A stretch of 24,302 nucleotides of DNA from DATLNF01 sp046590575 (GCA_046590575.1 JBKJUS010000154.1:1-24302); one strand, 5' to 3'; counted from the first letter of the stretch, positions 14,757 to 24,302 are shown. A program made the numbers and translations. The notes: generated from the letters alone by a model not told the origin.

Positions 14757-16508
14757 ATGCGTCCTTCCACCCGACTCGTAGCCGCAGCCGTAGCGCTCGG
14801 CGCGATCATCCCCCTCGCCTCGTCCGCCGACGCGGCGACCGCCCCCACACCAGCGGCTGGTGTCGCCCAGTCGGGCGCCACCCTCGTCGCGGTGTCAGCG
14901 TTCGGCAAGCGCGTGGCACTCGGCACCTTGTCGAGCCTGGCGTCGACGACCGGGGTCGCCGACGCCGCGGTGTCGTTCACCCCGCTGACCGTCGACGGAG
15001 CCAACTCCGGCACCCAGACGGTCACCCCCGCCTCGTCACCTAAGAGCGTTGCAGCGGTGAGCACTGGCGCTGTGGCCGGCGTACCTGCGTCCCTTCTGTC
15101 CGTCACCTCGCCGACTGCGGAGCTCTCGGCCTCGATCATCAATGGAGCGACGTCCGGCCTCACCGGCAATCTCGGCCAGGCCAGCGTCTTCGGCACCAAC
15201 CTGCTCGGCACCGGCACCGTGTCGGTCGGGTCGGCTGTCAACGCCGTCAACTCGACGGCCGGCAAGTCGGTCACGGCGTCCAACGTCGGCCTCCCGAGCC
15301 TCGCCGACCTCATCGCCGGTCTGGGTATCGACCTCAGCGCGCTGCCGCTGCCGGCGGTTCGCGACCTGCTCCGATCGTTGCCCGGCACGCTAGCGCCGGC
15401 CATCGAGGCCCTGATGACCGCAGCCGAGTCAGCTCAGGCGGCCGTCGACACCGCGCAGGCGCAGCTCGCCGCTGCACAGGCCGCCGCCGCACCTGCGCAG
15501 GCAGCAGTCACCGCCGCTGCCGCGGCCGTCACCCAGGCAGACGCCGCCGTCGCAGCAGCGACATCGACGCTCAACACTGCGCTCACCGCTGCGGGGCTCA
15601 GCCTTGCTGCCTTCATGGCGCTGCCCGACGACGTCAAGCCGGCTCCGGTCGTCGCGGCACTCGCCGCACTGACCCAGGCGCAGTCGGCGAAGGCCGCAGC
15701 GGACGCAGCCTTCGCTACGGCCAACGCGGCGTTGACTTCGGCCAACGCTGCCGTCGACGTGGCGCAGGCCGCGCTCGACACGGCACTGGCCACGCTCCGC
15801 GGCGCGATCGCCGCCGTCCTCGCTGCTGCCGCGAGTCTGCTCGATGTTCCCTTGGCCTCGATCGCCAGCATGAAGGTGCAGACGCTGGCCAAGACCGGCG
15901 CGACTGCCGCCCACTCTGTGGCCGACGTCCAGGGCACGATCAGCGGCGTCCGGGTGCTCGGTGCGGATGTTCTCGCGCTGGCTGGGCTGGGTTCGGCCGT
16001 TGACTTCGTCGGAACGGCGTCTGCCGCGATCGGCCAGCTCAACACCCAGGTGAGCTCCGTGCTCGGGAGTGTGTTCAGCTCGCTGAACGGTGCGGTGCCT
16101 GGCCTGCAGGTCCCGACTCCGACGGTGCAGTTCCTGACGAAGCAGACGGCAACCGGCAAGGACGGTGCCTTCACCACTGCCCTCGCCACCGTGAGCGCTC
16201 TCACGGTCTCACTCGGCTCGATCTCTGTCCCGACCCTTGTGGCCCTGCCGAGCCTGCCCGCGCTGCCGGGAGTCACCCAGAACGGGAGCGCTCTCGTCAC
16301 TGCTCCGCTGTCGATCACGGTGGCCCAGCTCAGTGAGTCCTCCCGGTTCCGCCCGGCCAGCCTGGCCGGCGCTCCGGTGGCTCCGCCGGCCCCGGCCGGC
16401 GCACCGCTCCCGGCCACCGGCGCACCGGTCGGCCTGGCCCTCGCCGGCCTGGCGATGGCGGGTCTGGCCCTCGCGATCCGCCGGCGTACGGTGACCGCTC
16501 AGGTCTAG
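14757..16508 (+). CDS. Secreted Ala-rich coiled-coil protein with LPXTG sortase anchor
   Basis: A 583-aa protein of unknown function. Residues 1-26 are a Sec signal peptide (likely cut after SSADA). Residues about 30-215 are Ser/Thr/Val/Gly-rich with little charge. About 215-360 is an extremely Ala- and Gln-rich helical region with heptad-like AxxAQAA repeats, interrupted once near ALPDDVKPAP, which suggests a helical hairpin. A second Ser/Thr/Val domain follows. The C-terminus has L551-P-A-T-G555, a hydrophobic helix and an RRR tail, the arrangement recognised by sortase for cell wall attachment. ATG at 14757 is preceded by TGGAG; an open frame upstream lacks a signal peptide. A wall-anchored adhesin or structural protein is the likely class. 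Confidence 0.88.
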   Translation: MRPSTRLVAAAVALGAIIPLASSADAATAPTPAAGVAQSGATLVAVSAFGKRVALGTLSSLASTTGVADAAVSFTPLTVDGANSGTQTVTPASSPKSVAAVSTGAVAGVPASLLSVTSPTAELSASIINGATSGLTGNLGQASVFGTNLLGTGTVSVGSAVNAVNSTAGKSVTASNVGLPSLADLIAGLGIDLSALPLPAVRDLLRSLPGTLAPAIEALMTAAESAQAAVDTAQAQLAAAQAAAAPAQAAVTAAAAAVTQADAAVAAATSTLNTALTAAGLSLAAFMALPDDVKPAPVVAALAALTQAQSAKAAADAAFATANAALTSANAAVDVAQAALDTALATLRGAIAAVLAAAASLLDVPLASIASMKVQTLAKTGATAAHSVADVQGTISGVRVLGADVLALAGLGSAVDFVGTASAAIGQLNTQVSSVLGSVFSSLNGAVPGLQVPTPTVQFLTKQTATGKDGAFTTALATVSALTVSLGSISVPTLVALPSLPALPGVTQNGSALVTAPLSITVAQLSESSRFRPASLAGAPVAPPAPAGAPLPATGAPVGLALAGLAMAGLALAIRRRTVTAQV

Positions 16509-16533
16509 TCACGGCCAGCACCTCTGCTCGGCC

Positions 16534-16574
16534 CCGGGGCCGGCGCATCCTCTCAACGGGTGCGCCGGCCCCGG
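16534..16574. terminator. Perfect 14-bp hairpin between the LPXTG gene and mqnE
   Basis: The arms CCGGGGCCGGCGCA (16534-16547) and TGCGCCGGCCCCGG (16561-16574) are perfectly complementary around a 13-base loop. It starts 26 bases after the stop of the LPXTG gene and ends 21 bases before the mqnE ATG. No T-run follows. It probably ends transcription of the upstream gene; a role in the mqnE leader is the alternative. Confidence 0.65.
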
Positions 16575-16595
16575 CGCTTGTATCGTCTTCAGTAC

Positions 16596-17738
16596 ATGGA
16601 CACCGGCTGGCAGCAGGAGATCGAGAGCAAGGTCCTCGCTGGCGAGCGGCTTTCGCGTGACGACGGGGTCGCGCTCTACCGCTGCGACGATCTGGCCTGG
16701 CTCGGCGGTCTCGCCCACCACGTGCGCACCGAGCGCAACGGGGACCGGGTCATGTTCAACGTCAACCGGCATCTCAACCTCACCAACGTGTGCACGGCGT
16801 CCTGCGCGTACTGCTCCTTCCAGCGCAAGCCTGGCGACGCCGACGCGTACACGATGCGCGTCGAGGAAGCCGTGCGACTCGCCTCAGCGATGCAGTCAGA
16901 GGGCCTCACTGAGCTGCACATCGTCAACGGCTTGCACCCGACCCTGCCGTGGAAGTACTACCCGCGGGTGCTACGCGAGCTTCGCGCAGCGCTACCCGGT
17001 GTCGCGCTCAAGGCCTTCACCGCAACGGAGATCCACTTCTTCGAGAAGATCTCCGGTCTCTCCGCGGACGAGATTCTCGACGAGCTGATCGATGCCGGCC
17101 TCGCCTCGCTCACCGGCGGCGGGGCGGAGATCTTCGACTGGGAGGTCAGGTCTCAGATCGTCGACCACGAAACCCACTGGGAGGACTGGTCGCGCATCCA
17201 CCGCATCGCCCACGGCAAGGGCCTTCGGACGCCGTGCACGATGCTCTACGGGCATATCGAGCAAGCCCGGCACCGGGTCGACCACGTGCTGCGGCTGCGC
17301 GAGCTGCAGGATGAGACCGGGGGCTTCGTGGTCTTCATCCCGCTCCGGTTCCACAACGACAACAACCCGCTCGGCGCCACGACGCCGATGGCGACCGGCG
17401 CTGAGGTCCTGAAGACCTTCGCGGTGTCCCGACTGCTCTTCGACAACATCGATCACGTGAAGAACTTCTGGGTGATGCACGGCCTGTCGACGGCTGCGCT
17501 GTCGCTGTCGTTCGGCGCCGACGACCTCGACGGGTCAGTCGTCGAGTACAAGATCACCCACGACGCCGACGGCTTTGGCACCCCGGACAAGATGTCTCGC
17601 GACGGGCTGCTCGAACTCATTCGCGACGCCGGCTTCCGGCCGGTCGAGCGGGATACCCGCTACCAGGTGCTGCGGGAGTACGACGGACCGCTGCCGTTGG
17701 CCGAGCGTCGGGCCGAGCCGCAGTCGATCTGGGCCTGA
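16596..17738 (+). CDS. mqnE: Aminofutalosine synthase (radical SAM, MqnE)
   Basis: A 380-aa radical SAM enzyme that joins the chorismate-derived enol ether to SAM to form 6-amino-6-deoxyfutalosine, an early step of the futalosine menaquinone pathway. The [4Fe-4S] site is C66-x3-C70-x2-C73 in NLTNVCTASCAYCSFQRKPG. ELHIVNGLHP, ATEIHFFEKISGLS, LTGGGAEIFD and THDADGFGTPDKM match Streptomyces MqnE closely. ATG 16596 gives the family N-terminus. No clear ribosome binding site precedes it, and TATCGT at 16581-16586 could be a -10 box, so the transcript may be nearly leaderless. With ubiD-ubiA-ubiX it marks the organism as a futalosine-route menaquinone producer. Confidence 0.96.
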   Translation: MDTGWQQEIESKVLAGERLSRDDGVALYRCDDLAWLGGLAHHVRTERNGDRVMFNVNRHLNLTNVCTASCAYCSFQRKPGDADAYTMRVEEAVRLASAMQSEGLTELHIVNGLHPTLPWKYYPRVLRELRAALPGVALKAFTATEIHFFEKISGLSADEILDELIDAGLASLTGGGAEIFDWEVRSQIVDHETHWEDWSRIHRIAHGKGLRTPCTMLYGHIEQARHRVDHVLRLRELQDETGGFVVFIPLRFHNDNNPLGATTPMATGAEVLKTFAVSRLLFDNIDHVKNFWVMHGLSTAALSLSFGADDLDGSVVEYKITHDADGFGTPDKMSRDGLLELIRDAGFRPVERDTRYQVLREYDGPLPLAERRAEPQSIWA

Positions 17739-17753
17739 GCGCCGGTCCACTGT

Positions 17754-17803
17754 GTTGCGGGGAGGACTGCGGTCGTCCTGGCAGCCGCAAAACTCCCCAC
17801 AAC
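17754..17803. terminator. Imperfect hairpin after mqnE
   Basis: GTTG-c-GGGGAG (17754-17764) pairs with CTCCCC-a-CAAC (17793-17803), with an inner TGCGG/CCGCA pairing (17768-17772 / 17785-17789). This long, stepped hairpin lies 16 bases after the mqnE stop and probably terminates it. It lacks a strong T tail. Confidence 0.55.
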
Positions 17804-17891
17804 GCTGAGCAGTCGTTTAGACGTCGCCCCCAGTCGGGTTCAAAGCCTGCACGGCCGACTCTCCGCAGCTAAGTTCGGCGGCATGAGGACT

Positions 17892-17921
17892 TTGACAATC
17901 GTTGTCATCTTCATTTAGCGT
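17892..17921 (+). promoter_or_regulatory. znuA promoter with overlapping Zur operator
   Basis: The palindrome TGACAA-TCG-TTGTCA (17893-17907) resembles actinobacterial Zur boxes. It covers a -35 hexamer TTGACA (17892-17897) and part of the spacer; 18 bases on lies TAGCGT (17916-17921), a TAnnnT-type -10. A repressor bound here would block RNA polymerase. The predicted start of transcription falls at about 17928, directly at the znuA ATG (17929), so the mRNA may be leaderless. The zur gene itself ends the operon. Confidence 0.75.
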
Positions 17922-17928
17922 CGCACGT

Positions 17929-18786
17929 ATGCGCCTCGCCCGTGGCCTCTTGATCGCCCTGATCGCGCTGGCGGCTGTGGCCGGGTGCGGCCGCGACGAC
18001 GCGGCCACGTCGAACGGTCGAGTCAGCGTGGCTGCCGCGATCTATCCGCTCGCATTCGTCGCTGAGCGGGTAGGCGCAGATCGTGTGACGACGTCGAGCC
18101 TCGCCAGGGCCGGTGTCGAGCCACACGATCTGGAACTCTCGCCGAAGCAGGCTGCCCAGCTCGAAGACGTCGACCTCGTCCTCTTCGAGCAGGGCTTCCA
18201 GCCGGCGCTCGACGACGCGGTCTCGCGCGGTAACAGCTTTGACGTCACCTCCGTGGAACCGCTCGTCGATGGTGACCCGCACATTTGGCTCGACCCGGTC
18301 CGGCTCGGTCGGATCGTCACAGCGGTGGCGAGTCGCCTGGCCGAGATCGACCCAGACGGGGCCGATGTGTACGCCAGCGCAGCCGACCGACTGGTCGCCG
18401 ATCTCACCGAGCTCGACGGTGCATTCCGGTCGGGGCTGAAGACTTGCCGACTGCGGCAGTTCGTCACGAGCCACGACGCCTTCGGATACCTCGCCCGGCG
18501 CTACGGCCTGTCGCAGGTGGGCATCTCCGGGCTCGATCCCGAGGCTGACCCGTCTCCGGCCCGGCTGCGTGAGGTCGCTGCGTTCGTCCGCGCCAAGAAG
18601 GTCGGCACGATCTTCGTCGAGCCACTCGTCTCGCCGAAGGTGGCGCGCACCATCGCCCGGGAAACGGGAGCGACCACGGCGGTCCTCGACCCGGTCGAAA
18701 GCGTGGCCGCGGGCTCCGGCGACGACTACCTGGTGGTGATGCGGCGCAACCTCGACGCGCTGCGCTCCGCCTTGGGCTGCTCATGA
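17929..18786 (+). CDS. znuA: Zinc ABC transporter substrate-binding lipoprotein
   Basis: A 285-aa cluster A-I metal-binding lipoprotein. The signal ends in LAAVAGC with lipidated Cys20. Metal ligands by family position are His66 (EPHDLEL), His118 (DPHIWLDP), His182 (SHDAFGY) and an acidic residue at LDPVE (Asp254). The His-rich loop found in many ZnuA proteins between the first two histidines is missing. The zinc assignment rests on the Zur box upstream and on zur downstream, since the fold also binds Mn. ATG 17929 is used: an upstream TTG at 17902 lies inside the operator. Its stop overlaps the znuC start (ATGA). Confidence 0.93.
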   Translation: MRLARGLLIALIALAAVAGCGRDDAATSNGRVSVAAAIYPLAFVAERVGADRVTTSSLARAGVEPHDLELSPKQAAQLEDVDLVLFEQGFQPALDDAVSRGNSFDVTSVEPLVDGDPHIWLDPVRLGRIVTAVASRLAEIDPDGADVYASAADRLVADLTELDGAFRSGLKTCRLRQFVTSHDAFGYLARRYGLSQVGISGLDPEADPSPARLREVAAFVRAKKVGTIFVEPLVSPKVARTIARETGATTAVLDPVESVAAGSGDDYLVVMRRNLDALRSALGCS

Positions 18787-19538
18787 GCGCCGCTCCGTTC
18801 GTGCTGATCGGGGGTCGGGCGGGTTATCCGGGGCGCCGGGTGCTCGACGGTGTCGACTTCGTCGTAGCGGCCGGAGAGTTCGTGACCGTGCTCGGGGCCA
18901 ACGGTTCGGGCAAGACCACCTTGCTGCGCACCTTGCTGCACCTCACCCCCCTCGACGCCGGCGAGCTGCTTCTGTTCGGCGAGCCCGCGGCACGATTCCG
19001 AGGCTGGCGTCGCATCGGCTACGTCCCTCAGCGGCCTGCGTCGCCGGGCGGCGTACCAACATCTGTCGGGGAGGTCGTGCTCTCCGGGCGGACCGCCTCG
19101 ACCCGTCCGTGGCGGCGTTGGAGTGCGGTGGACCGGGTGGCAGCGGCTGAGGCGTTGAAGGCCGTCGGCATGTCCGAGCACGTAGCGAGTCCGGTCGACG
19201 CGCTCTCCGGCGGCCAGCACCAGCGGGTGCTGATCGCGCGCGCGCTCGCTGCGCAGCCGGACGTGCTGGTGCTGGACGAGCCCAACGCCGGCATCGACAC
19301 GGACAGTCAGGAGGCCCTGACTGTTGCACTGCGCCAGCTCAAGGCTGCTGGCACCGCGGTCATCCTCGTTGCGCACGAGCTCGGTCCGCTCGCGGAGCTC
19401 GTCGACCGGGTGGTGATCATGGCCCACGGCGCAGTCGCGTACGACGGCGTGGAGATCCCGGCCGAGCTGCACGATGACACCCATCACCACATGCATCACC
19501 GCGAGGTAGCCGACCGCGGGCCATGGGGATTGACGTGA
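18783..19538 (+). CDS. znuC: Zinc ABC transporter ATPase with His-rich C-terminus
   Basis: A 251-aa ABC ATPase. Walker A is GANGSGKTT (38-46), the signature is LSGGQ (141-145), Walker B is VLVLDEP (161-167), and the switch His is in VAHE (about 198). It drives zinc import through the ZnuB permease. The C-terminal tail HDDTHHHMHHRE (230-241) has six histidines and probably binds zinc in the cytoplasm, perhaps as a feedback or buffering site (inference). Overlaps znuA by four bases and znuB by up to 16. Confidence 0.95.
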   Translation: MSAAPFVLIGGRAGYPGRRVLDGVDFVVAAGEFVTVLGANGSGKTTLLRTLLHLTPLDAGELLLFGEPAARFRGWRRIGYVPQRPASPGGVPTSVGEVVLSGRTASTRPWRRWSAVDRVAAAEALKAVGMSEHVASPVDALSGGQHQRVLIARALAAQPDVLVLDEPNAGIDTDSQEALTVALRQLKAAGTAVILVAHELGPLAELVDRVVIMAHGAVAYDGVEIPAELHDDTHHHMHHREVADRGPWGLT

Positions 19539-20350
19539 GCTTTCTCGAGCCGGCGTTCATGCAGCGGGCGCTCATCGCTGCTGTGCTCGTGGGAATGACC
19601 GCTCCGGCGATCGGGATCTTCCTGGTGCAGCGTCGGCTCGCGCTGATGGGCGACGGCATCGGTCATGTGGCATTGACCGGGGTGGCGCTCGGGTTTCTCC
19701 TCGGCACGGCACCGGTCCTGACGGCCATCGTCCTCGCGCTGTTCGGTGCGGTGGCGATCGAGCTGTTGCGCGAACGTGGCAAGACCAGCGGCGATGTCGC
19801 TCTAGCGCTGCTTTTCTACGGAGGCATCGCGGGGGGAGTCGTGCTCATCGGCTTGGCGCCGGGAGCCTCCAACGCCAGCCTCATCAGCTATCTCTTCGGT
19901 TCGATCGCCAGCGTCGACCCGTTTGATCTGACGATCACGGCGATTCTGTGCGTGGGTGTCCTTGGAGTGGTGGCGCTGCTGCGTCGTGAGCTCTTCGCGG
20001 TCTGCCACGACGAGGAGATCGCGCGGGTCGCCGGTTTGCCGGTCCGCACGCTCAACCTGGTGGTGGCAGCGACCGCCGCAGTGACGGTGACCGTCGCGAT
20101 GAGGGTTGTCGGGCTGTTGCTCGTCTCGGCGCTCATGGTGGTGCCCGTCGCCACCGCACAGCTGTGGTCACGCAGCTTCGCCCAGACGATGGGCTCGAGT
20201 ATCGCAGTCGGTGTGGCCGTGTCCGTCGGGGGCCTGGTGACCGCCTTTTACGTCGACGTCGCGCCGGGCGCGACGATCGTGCTCTGCGCGATTGCGCTCT
20301 TCCTTCTCACGTTCGTCGCGACGACACTTCGCGCGGCAGCGTCCCGATGA
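19523..20350 (+). CDS. znuB: Zinc ABC transporter permease
   Basis: A 275-aa permease of the ABC-3 family, with about eight helices and the typical LMGDGIGHVALTGVALGF segment near residue 40-55 and a DEEIARVAGLPV coupling loop near 165. The ATG at 19523 lies inside the znuC 3' end. A GTG at 19535 overlapping the znuC stop as GTGA, with GGGGA five bases upstream, is an equally good start and would shorten it by four residues. Its stop overlaps the zur ATG. Confidence 0.93.
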   Translation: MGIDVSFLEPAFMQRALIAAVLVGMTAPAIGIFLVQRRLALMGDGIGHVALTGVALGFLLGTAPVLTAIVLALFGAVAIELLRERGKTSGDVALALLFYGGIAGGVVLIGLAPGASNASLISYLFGSIASVDPFDLTITAILCVGVLGVVALLRRELFAVCHDEEIARVAGLPVRTLNLVVAATAAVTVTVAMRVVGLLLVSALMVVPVATAQLWSRSFAQTMGSSIAVGVAVSVGGLVTAFYVDVAPGATIVLCAIALFLLTFVATTLRAAASR

Positions 20351-20757
20351 GCCGCACGTCCGATCGCGTCACCGGGCCACGGTCGACTCGCCAGCGGGCC
20401 GCCGTCGCTGCCGTGCTAGCGGCGGAGCCGACTTTTCGCAGCGCCCAGGAGATTCACGAGCGGCTGCGGTCGCAAGGGGACAAAGTCGGCCTCACCACCG
20501 TCTACCGGACACTGCAGGGGTTGGCCGAAGCGGGTGAGGTCGATGTCCTGCGTACGGCGGACGGCGAGTCGGTCTACCGGCGATGTGCCTCGGATGACCA
20601 CCATCATCACCTTGTCTGCCGAGCGTGTGGACGGACGATCGAGGTCGAGGCCCCCGAGGTTGAGGACTGGTCGGCTCGGCTGGCTCGCCGACACGGGTTC
20701 TCCGACGTGAGCCATACGCTCGACATCTTCGGCGTCTGCCGGGGTTGCGCCAGCTAG
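20347..20757 (+). CDS. zur: Zur, Fur-family zinc uptake regulator
   Basis: A 136-aa Fur-family repressor. The winged helix lies at about 12-75 (RSAQEIHERL ... VGLTTVYRTLQGLAEAGEV). The structural zinc site uses C91-x2-C94 and C131-x2-C134, and the regulatory metal site includes the D-D-H-H-H-H cluster (83-88). ATG overlaps the znuB stop (ATGA); a longer open frame upstream is only overlap with znuB. Its position in the operon it should repress, together with the palindrome before znuA, supports Zur over Fur or PerR. Confidence 0.95.
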   Translation: MSRTSDRVTGPRSTRQRAAVAAVLAAEPTFRSAQEIHERLRSQGDKVGLTTVYRTLQGLAEAGEVDVLRTADGESVYRRCASDDHHHHLVCRACGRTIEVEAPEVEDWSARLARRHGFSDVSHTLDIFGVCRGCAS

Positions 20758-20775
20758 CTTCTTCCGCCCAGTCGG

Positions 20776-20796
20776 GAATACCCCTAGGGGGTATTC
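20776..20796. promoter_or_regulatory. CsoR operator and csoR promoter
   Basis: GAATACCCC and its exact complement GGGGTATTC flank a 3-base centre (TAG), a perfect inverted repeat like known CsoR operators. The right half contains TATTCT (20792-20797), a good -10 box, so a bound repressor would block transcription of csoR-copZ-copA. It lies 18 bases after the zur stop and separates the zinc and copper operons. Confidence 0.85.
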
Positions 20797-20822
20797 TGGT
20801 TGTCCACGACATGGAGGTGCCC

Positions 20823-21104
20823 ATGCCTGGCTACATCGACGGGAAGGCCGACTATCTGCGCCGGCTGCGGCGGATCGAAGGACAGATCCGCGGCCTCCAG
20901 CGCATGGTGGACGAGGACGTCTACTGCATCGACATCCTGACGCAGGTTGCCGCCGCGACGAAGAGCCTCCAGTCCGTCGCGCTCGGTCTGCTCAACGACC
21001 ATATGAGCCACTGCCTCGTCGAGGCGGCGCGGGCCGGAGGCGTTGAGCAGGACGCCAAGCTCCAAGAAGCGGCCGAAGCGATTGCCCGCCTCGTCCGAAG
21101 CTGA
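20823..21104 (+). CDS. csoR: CsoR, copper-sensing repressor
   Basis: A 93-aa four-helix repressor of the CsoR/RcnR family. The Cu(I) ligands Cys35, His60 and Cys64 are all present (VYCIDIL and NDHMSHC). RRIEGQIRGLQRMVDED is the family signature and part of the DNA-binding surface. GGAGG at 20813-20817 places the start at ATG 20823. Copper binding should release it from the operator just upstream and derepress itself and the copper genes that follow. Confidence 0.96.
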   Translation: MPGYIDGKADYLRRLRRIEGQIRGLQRMVDEDVYCIDILTQVAAATKSLQSVALGLLNDHMSHCLVEAARAGGVEQDAKLQEAAEAIARLVRS

Positions 21105-21132
21105 CATCCACCACTCGCCCTTGGGAGGCACG

Positions 21133-21342
21133 ATGAACACAGAGACCTACTTCGTCGTTGGGATGACCTGCGGGCACTGCGTGGCCGCCGTGACCAGTGA
21201 GCTCACTGGTCTTGATGGGGTGAGTGATGTGCGCGTCGAGCTCACCACCGGTGCGGTCACCGTGACCAGCTCGGCACCGATCGACGGTGCCGCGGTCAAG
21301 ACGGCGGTTGAGGAAGCCGGCTTCGCGCTGGCCACCCCATGA
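21133..21342 (+). CDS. copZ: CopZ-like copper chaperone
   Basis: A 69-aa heavy-metal-associated domain. The metal site is M11-T-C13-G-H-C16, on the typical beta-alpha-beta-beta-alpha-beta pattern ending VEEAGFALATP. It should carry Cu(I) to the CopA ATPase. GGGAGG four bases before ATG 21133 decides the start. Lies 28 bases after csoR. Confidence 0.94.
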   Translation: MNTETYFVVGMTCGHCVAAVTSELTGLDGVSDVRVELTTGAVTVTSSAPIDGAAVKTAVEEAGFALATP

Positions 21343-21487
21343 AGCCGGCGCTCGGTCTTGCGGTGTACGGCGTAGCCCTGGTGGTGGTTTTCGGTGTCGG
21401 CGCGGGTGTCGGTGCCCTCGTGGGTCCGTTGGACTCGGAGCCGGCTAGCCATCAGCAGCAACCCGCCGACCACGACGGGGAAACCCG

Positions 21488-21491
<4 letters not shown>
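21339..21491 (+). CDS. 50-aa membrane peptide between copZ and copA
   Basis: A 50-codon open frame starting ATG 21339 inside the copZ stop (ATGA) and ending in TGA that overlaps the copA ATG (ATGA). The product has one hydrophobic segment (about 5-29, ALGLAVYGVALVVVFGVGAG onward) and a polar tail with His38, His45 and several Gln/Asp (SHQQQPADHDGE), which may face outside and bind metal. The double overlap and identical strand make translation very likely. I do not recognise a family; in other actinobacteria a longer His-containing membrane protein can sit at this place, so it may be a short relative. Confidence 0.78.
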
Positions 21492-23809
<2,318 letters not shown>

Positions 23810-23817
23810 CCTTGAGC

Positions 23818-24302
23818 TCAGCACACGGACGTGAGCCGGCCCGTTTCCAGGTCGTAGAGGAAGCCGCCGGTGGTCAGGTGGGCCAGGTACGGCGACGATC
23901 GGATCCGTTGCACGTCAGCGCGCAGCGCGTTCTCCTGGTCTCGGGTGGTGAGGAACGAGATGCTCCGGGTATCCGGTCCGCCGGCCGCGCTGATGGCCTC
24001 GTGCACATCCTCCTCGCTGCCAGCAGCCATCCGGCAGGTCGTGTGCGCGACGACCATAACTCGGTCGACGCCGAGCAGGAACGCCGCGAGCACCAGGGTG
24101 CGCAGCGCGTCATCGGTGACCCGCGCGCCCGCGTTGCGCAGGATTTTCGCGTCGCCCGGCGCGAGGCCGAGCATGCCTAGCGGGTCGATCCGCGAGTCCA
24201 TGCAGGTCAGCACGGCAAGGCGCTTGGCGGCGCGCGCCTCGAGCGCAGCGAACTGGTAGCGGGCCGCGTGCACCTGGTTGGCCGCCAACACATCGGCGAA
24301 GG
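23818..24302 (-). CDS. Beta-class carbonic anhydrase (5' end outside the window)
   Basis: A beta-carbonic anhydrase of the short actinobacterial type, converting CO2 to bicarbonate. The zinc site is seen as LTCMDSRID (Cys, Asp, Arg) and VVAHTTCRM (His and Cys). AKILRNAGARVTDDALRTLVLA is the conserved core. The frame remains open to the window edge with FADVLAANQ, which matches the family N-terminus, so the true start is probably a few codons beyond 24302; a GTG at 24291 is inside the gene. Convergent with copA, eight bases between stops, with no clear terminator between them. Confidence 0.93.
   Translation of the reverse strand, partial: FADVLAANQVHAARYQFAALEARAAKRLAVLTCMDSRIDPLGMLGLAPGDAKILRNAGARVTDDALRTLVLAAFLLGVDRVMVVAHTTCRMAAGSEEDVHEAISAAGGPDTRSISFLTTRDQENALRADVQRIRSSPYLAHLTTGGFLYDLETGRLTSVC

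Noticed and set aside
17902..17928. TTG start nine codons upstream of znuA
   Set aside because: It lies inside the Zur palindrome and puts polar residues before the lipoprotein signal.
20164..20346. 61-residue N-terminal extension of Zur
   Set aside because: It overlaps znuB and has no similarity; ATG 20347 with the ATGA overlap gives normal Fur-family length.

Overview
The window is very GC-rich, uses many GTG starts, packs genes with overlapping ATGA/GTGA junctions, and carries markers typical of Actinobacteria: BldC, the futalosine-route menaquinone genes interleaved with an Lrp regulator, a system II cytochrome c maturation operon and an actinobacterial Zur/CsoR metal cluster. I infer a menaquinone-based, aerobically respiring actinobacterium; I cannot name the genus.

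Region 1 (1-3998, minus strand) is an operon for a quinol:cytochrome c oxidoreductase that does not look like the usual actinobacterial QcrCAB. Read in transcription order it encodes a 99-aa two-helix protein, a 2[4Fe-4S] ferredoxin-like protein, a short b6-type cytochrome b, a separate subunit IV-like protein with a long Ala-rich N-terminal extension, a Tat-type Rieske protein, a membrane-anchored monoheme cytochrome c, and a membrane protein that runs off the window. The cytochrome b has the b6f-type His spacing (14 and 15) and keeps the Cys that binds the extra heme c(i) in b6f and Bacillus QcrB.

Region 2 (4174-10420, plus strand, divergent from region 1) holds resA-ccdA-resB-ccsB, the complete system II apparatus that would attach heme to the c-type cytochromes here. 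It is followed by a three-gene set resembling ccoN, ccoO and the N-terminal segment of ccoP of cbb3 oxidases. The CcoN-like protein keeps recognisable family motifs (GRLRP, TGP, the fold) but, by eye alignment, has lost all six metal-ligand histidines and the active-site Tyr. The CcoO-like protein keeps its CxxCH heme site and Met ligand, and the CcoP-like protein is a 72-aa stub without hemes. This apparently cofactor-stripped cbb3-like complex is the most unusual feature of the window.

Region 3 (10486-17738) is mostly menaquinone biosynthesis by the futalosine route: ubiD-ubiA-ubiX in a tight operon, then bldC and an arginine-rich 44-codon gene on the minus strand, an Lrp/AsnC regulator, a secreted Ala-rich LPXTG-anchored coiled-coil protein, and mqnE. 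The quinone made here would be the substrate of the region 1 complex.

Region 4 (17893-24302) is metal homeostasis: a Zur box and the znuA-znuC-znuB-zur operon (zinc uptake), then a CsoR operator and csoR-copZ-(50-aa membrane peptide)-copA (copper efflux). A convergent beta-carbonic anhydrase gene is cut by the window end.
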